From Helianthus annuus (lineage: Eukaryota > Streptophyta > Magnoliopsida > Asterales > Asteraceae): 64,000 nt of DNA. The number at the start of each line of letters is the position of its first letter. The stretch's first letter is position 1. Below the pieces are notes generated by a model. The model did no database searches and was not told where the DNA came from. It was given only the letters and a program-made list of their open reading frames with translations. The stretch spans positions 78,310,079 to 78,374,078 of the forward strand of contig NC_035433.2 of NCBI RefSeq assembly GCF_002127325.2, written 5' to 3'. Of the stretch, positions 63,301-64,000 are shown one piece after another. Made by a program: the position numbers and the translations under genes.

Positions 63301-64000
63301 TAACTTTTATTGTTTTTCTTTTAAACAGTTTCGTCGTTTGGTGCATATCAGCACGACATTAGCGGTGATGTCGTTTGATAACACTCAAAGGATTTTAAAT
63401 TGTTGTCTTTTAATTTCAAAAATACCAAAAAGATTTTAGGCGTGTTTTAATATAAACTTTATAAAAGCCAAAAAGATTTTCTTTCTACTTTATTTTCGAT
63501 CGTACGATGTTGGAGCTCGAGTCTTCGTTACCTGAAACCTGAACGAAAACCGAATTGACTAAATCTTCATAAACGGTCGAAATTTGCAAGTTTTGAAAGT
63601 TAAAGGCTAAAATTGACAAATTTATTAAACTTTCAAACTGTCGGACGGTGTTTGTTTGTGACATGGTCATGAGTGTGTCATTTGTTTATGATTAACTATA
63701 TTCCAAGCAGTTGTTCTCATTACGCGTTTAGATTTCTTGCATGTGCAGATTCTAAAGGCTAGGAGAACATGGTCGATGACAAAGCTTTGGAATGAAGACG
63801 CAACATGAAGGCACTCAAACGATGAAGATGATCGAGTTGCCGCTGGCCATCATCAACACCACAAGGATCTCACTTCATAAAGATAAAGTATTTCACGAGC
63901 ATAACTCAAGGGGGAGCTTATGTTAAGGGGGAGTTTGTCAACACACTTCCTACATGATACGGGTAGTTTGTTGATACACTCTCTGCTTTCAAGACGTGAA
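63300..64000 (+). other. RE7 3' region with PPT-like tracts
   Basis: Non-coding as far as I can see. CAAGGGGGAGC at about 63908 and AAGGGGGAGTTTGT at about 63926 are PPT-like. Neither is followed by the RE7 LTR start (TGTTGGTGCA), so the real PPT must lie beyond 64000. Confidence 0.5.

Larger units (their letters stand above)
57391..64000 (+). mobile_element. RE7: copia deletion-derivative with open capsid-less gag, runs off the window
   Basis: 5' LTR (57391-58031), PBS, leader rich in TCGAAAGAT words, gag frames (58838-60922 and 60928-61527), a short pol remnant, the conserved 3' module and at least two PPT-like tracts near 63910-63935. The 3' LTR is beyond 64000. It is closely related to RE3. 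Its pol is too short to encode any enzyme, so it is non-autonomous, but its gag is far better preserved than that of RE3. Confidence 0.85.

Overview
This is a plant nuclear window, AT-rich, with almost no single-copy coding sequence. The organism is most likely a dicot. The abundance of Sirevirus-like Ty1/copia elements would fit Asteraceae, but nothing here proves it. I see no rRNA, tRNA or CRISPR. The tRNA-like 12-mers are retrotransposon primer binding sites (PBS, initiator-Met type).

Layout. (a) 1-12390: a decayed plus-strand copia element (RE1) whose 5' LTR lies off the window. RE2 (1648-8700, minus strand, TSD ATGTC) is inserted in its gag. (b) 12391-21724: a deletion-derivative copia element (RE3), with the non-coding LTR element RE4 (15563-18630, TSD GTTTT) inserted in its gag. 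An orphan LTR (21725-22085) and an unidentified decayed coding segment follow. (c) 24122-38930: RE5, a short non-coding LTR element (TSD ATTAT). RE6 (26681-37859, minus strand, TSD TATCT) is inserted in it; this is a full-length young copia with long gag and pol frames and LTRs that look identical. (d) 38936-53463: a cysteine-rich receptor-like kinase (CRK/DUF26) gene, now a pseudogene. RE5 sits in its promoter, a ~10 kb CACTA transposon in intron 1, and a Pack-MULE carrying an ABCB transporter fragment in intron 4; hAT and other MITEs are also present. One base is missing in the transmembrane exon, and the last kinase exons are gone. (e) 53464-57390: microsatellites, palindromic repeats, a 173-bp tandem array and a partial minus-strand LTR element (RE8). 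(f) 57391-64000: RE7, a plus-strand relative of RE3 that runs off the right end.

The retroelements share a design. Each has a PBS for tRNA-Met. RE2, RE3, RE4, RE6 and RE7, and less certainly RE5, carry a family-specific short word or near-palindrome repeated many times in the LTR and/or the region after the PBS. Several have multiple polypurine tracts (PPTs). RE2, RE3, RE6 and RE7 carry a related ~0.8-0.9 kb non-coding module after the pol position, with small hairpins. RE3 and RE7 encode a Gag lacking the N-terminal capsid-type domain and the first zinc knuckle but keeping coiled coil and the second knuckle; in RE7 this is a 694-codon open frame. RE6 is the only candidate autonomous partner here.

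The most interesting hypothesis is a network of defective copia elements defined by private repeated words, a shared 3' RNA module and a capsid-less Gag, living off an autonomous relative such as RE6. This is inference from sequence layout. Family-wide alignment, RNA mapping and packaging assays would decide it.
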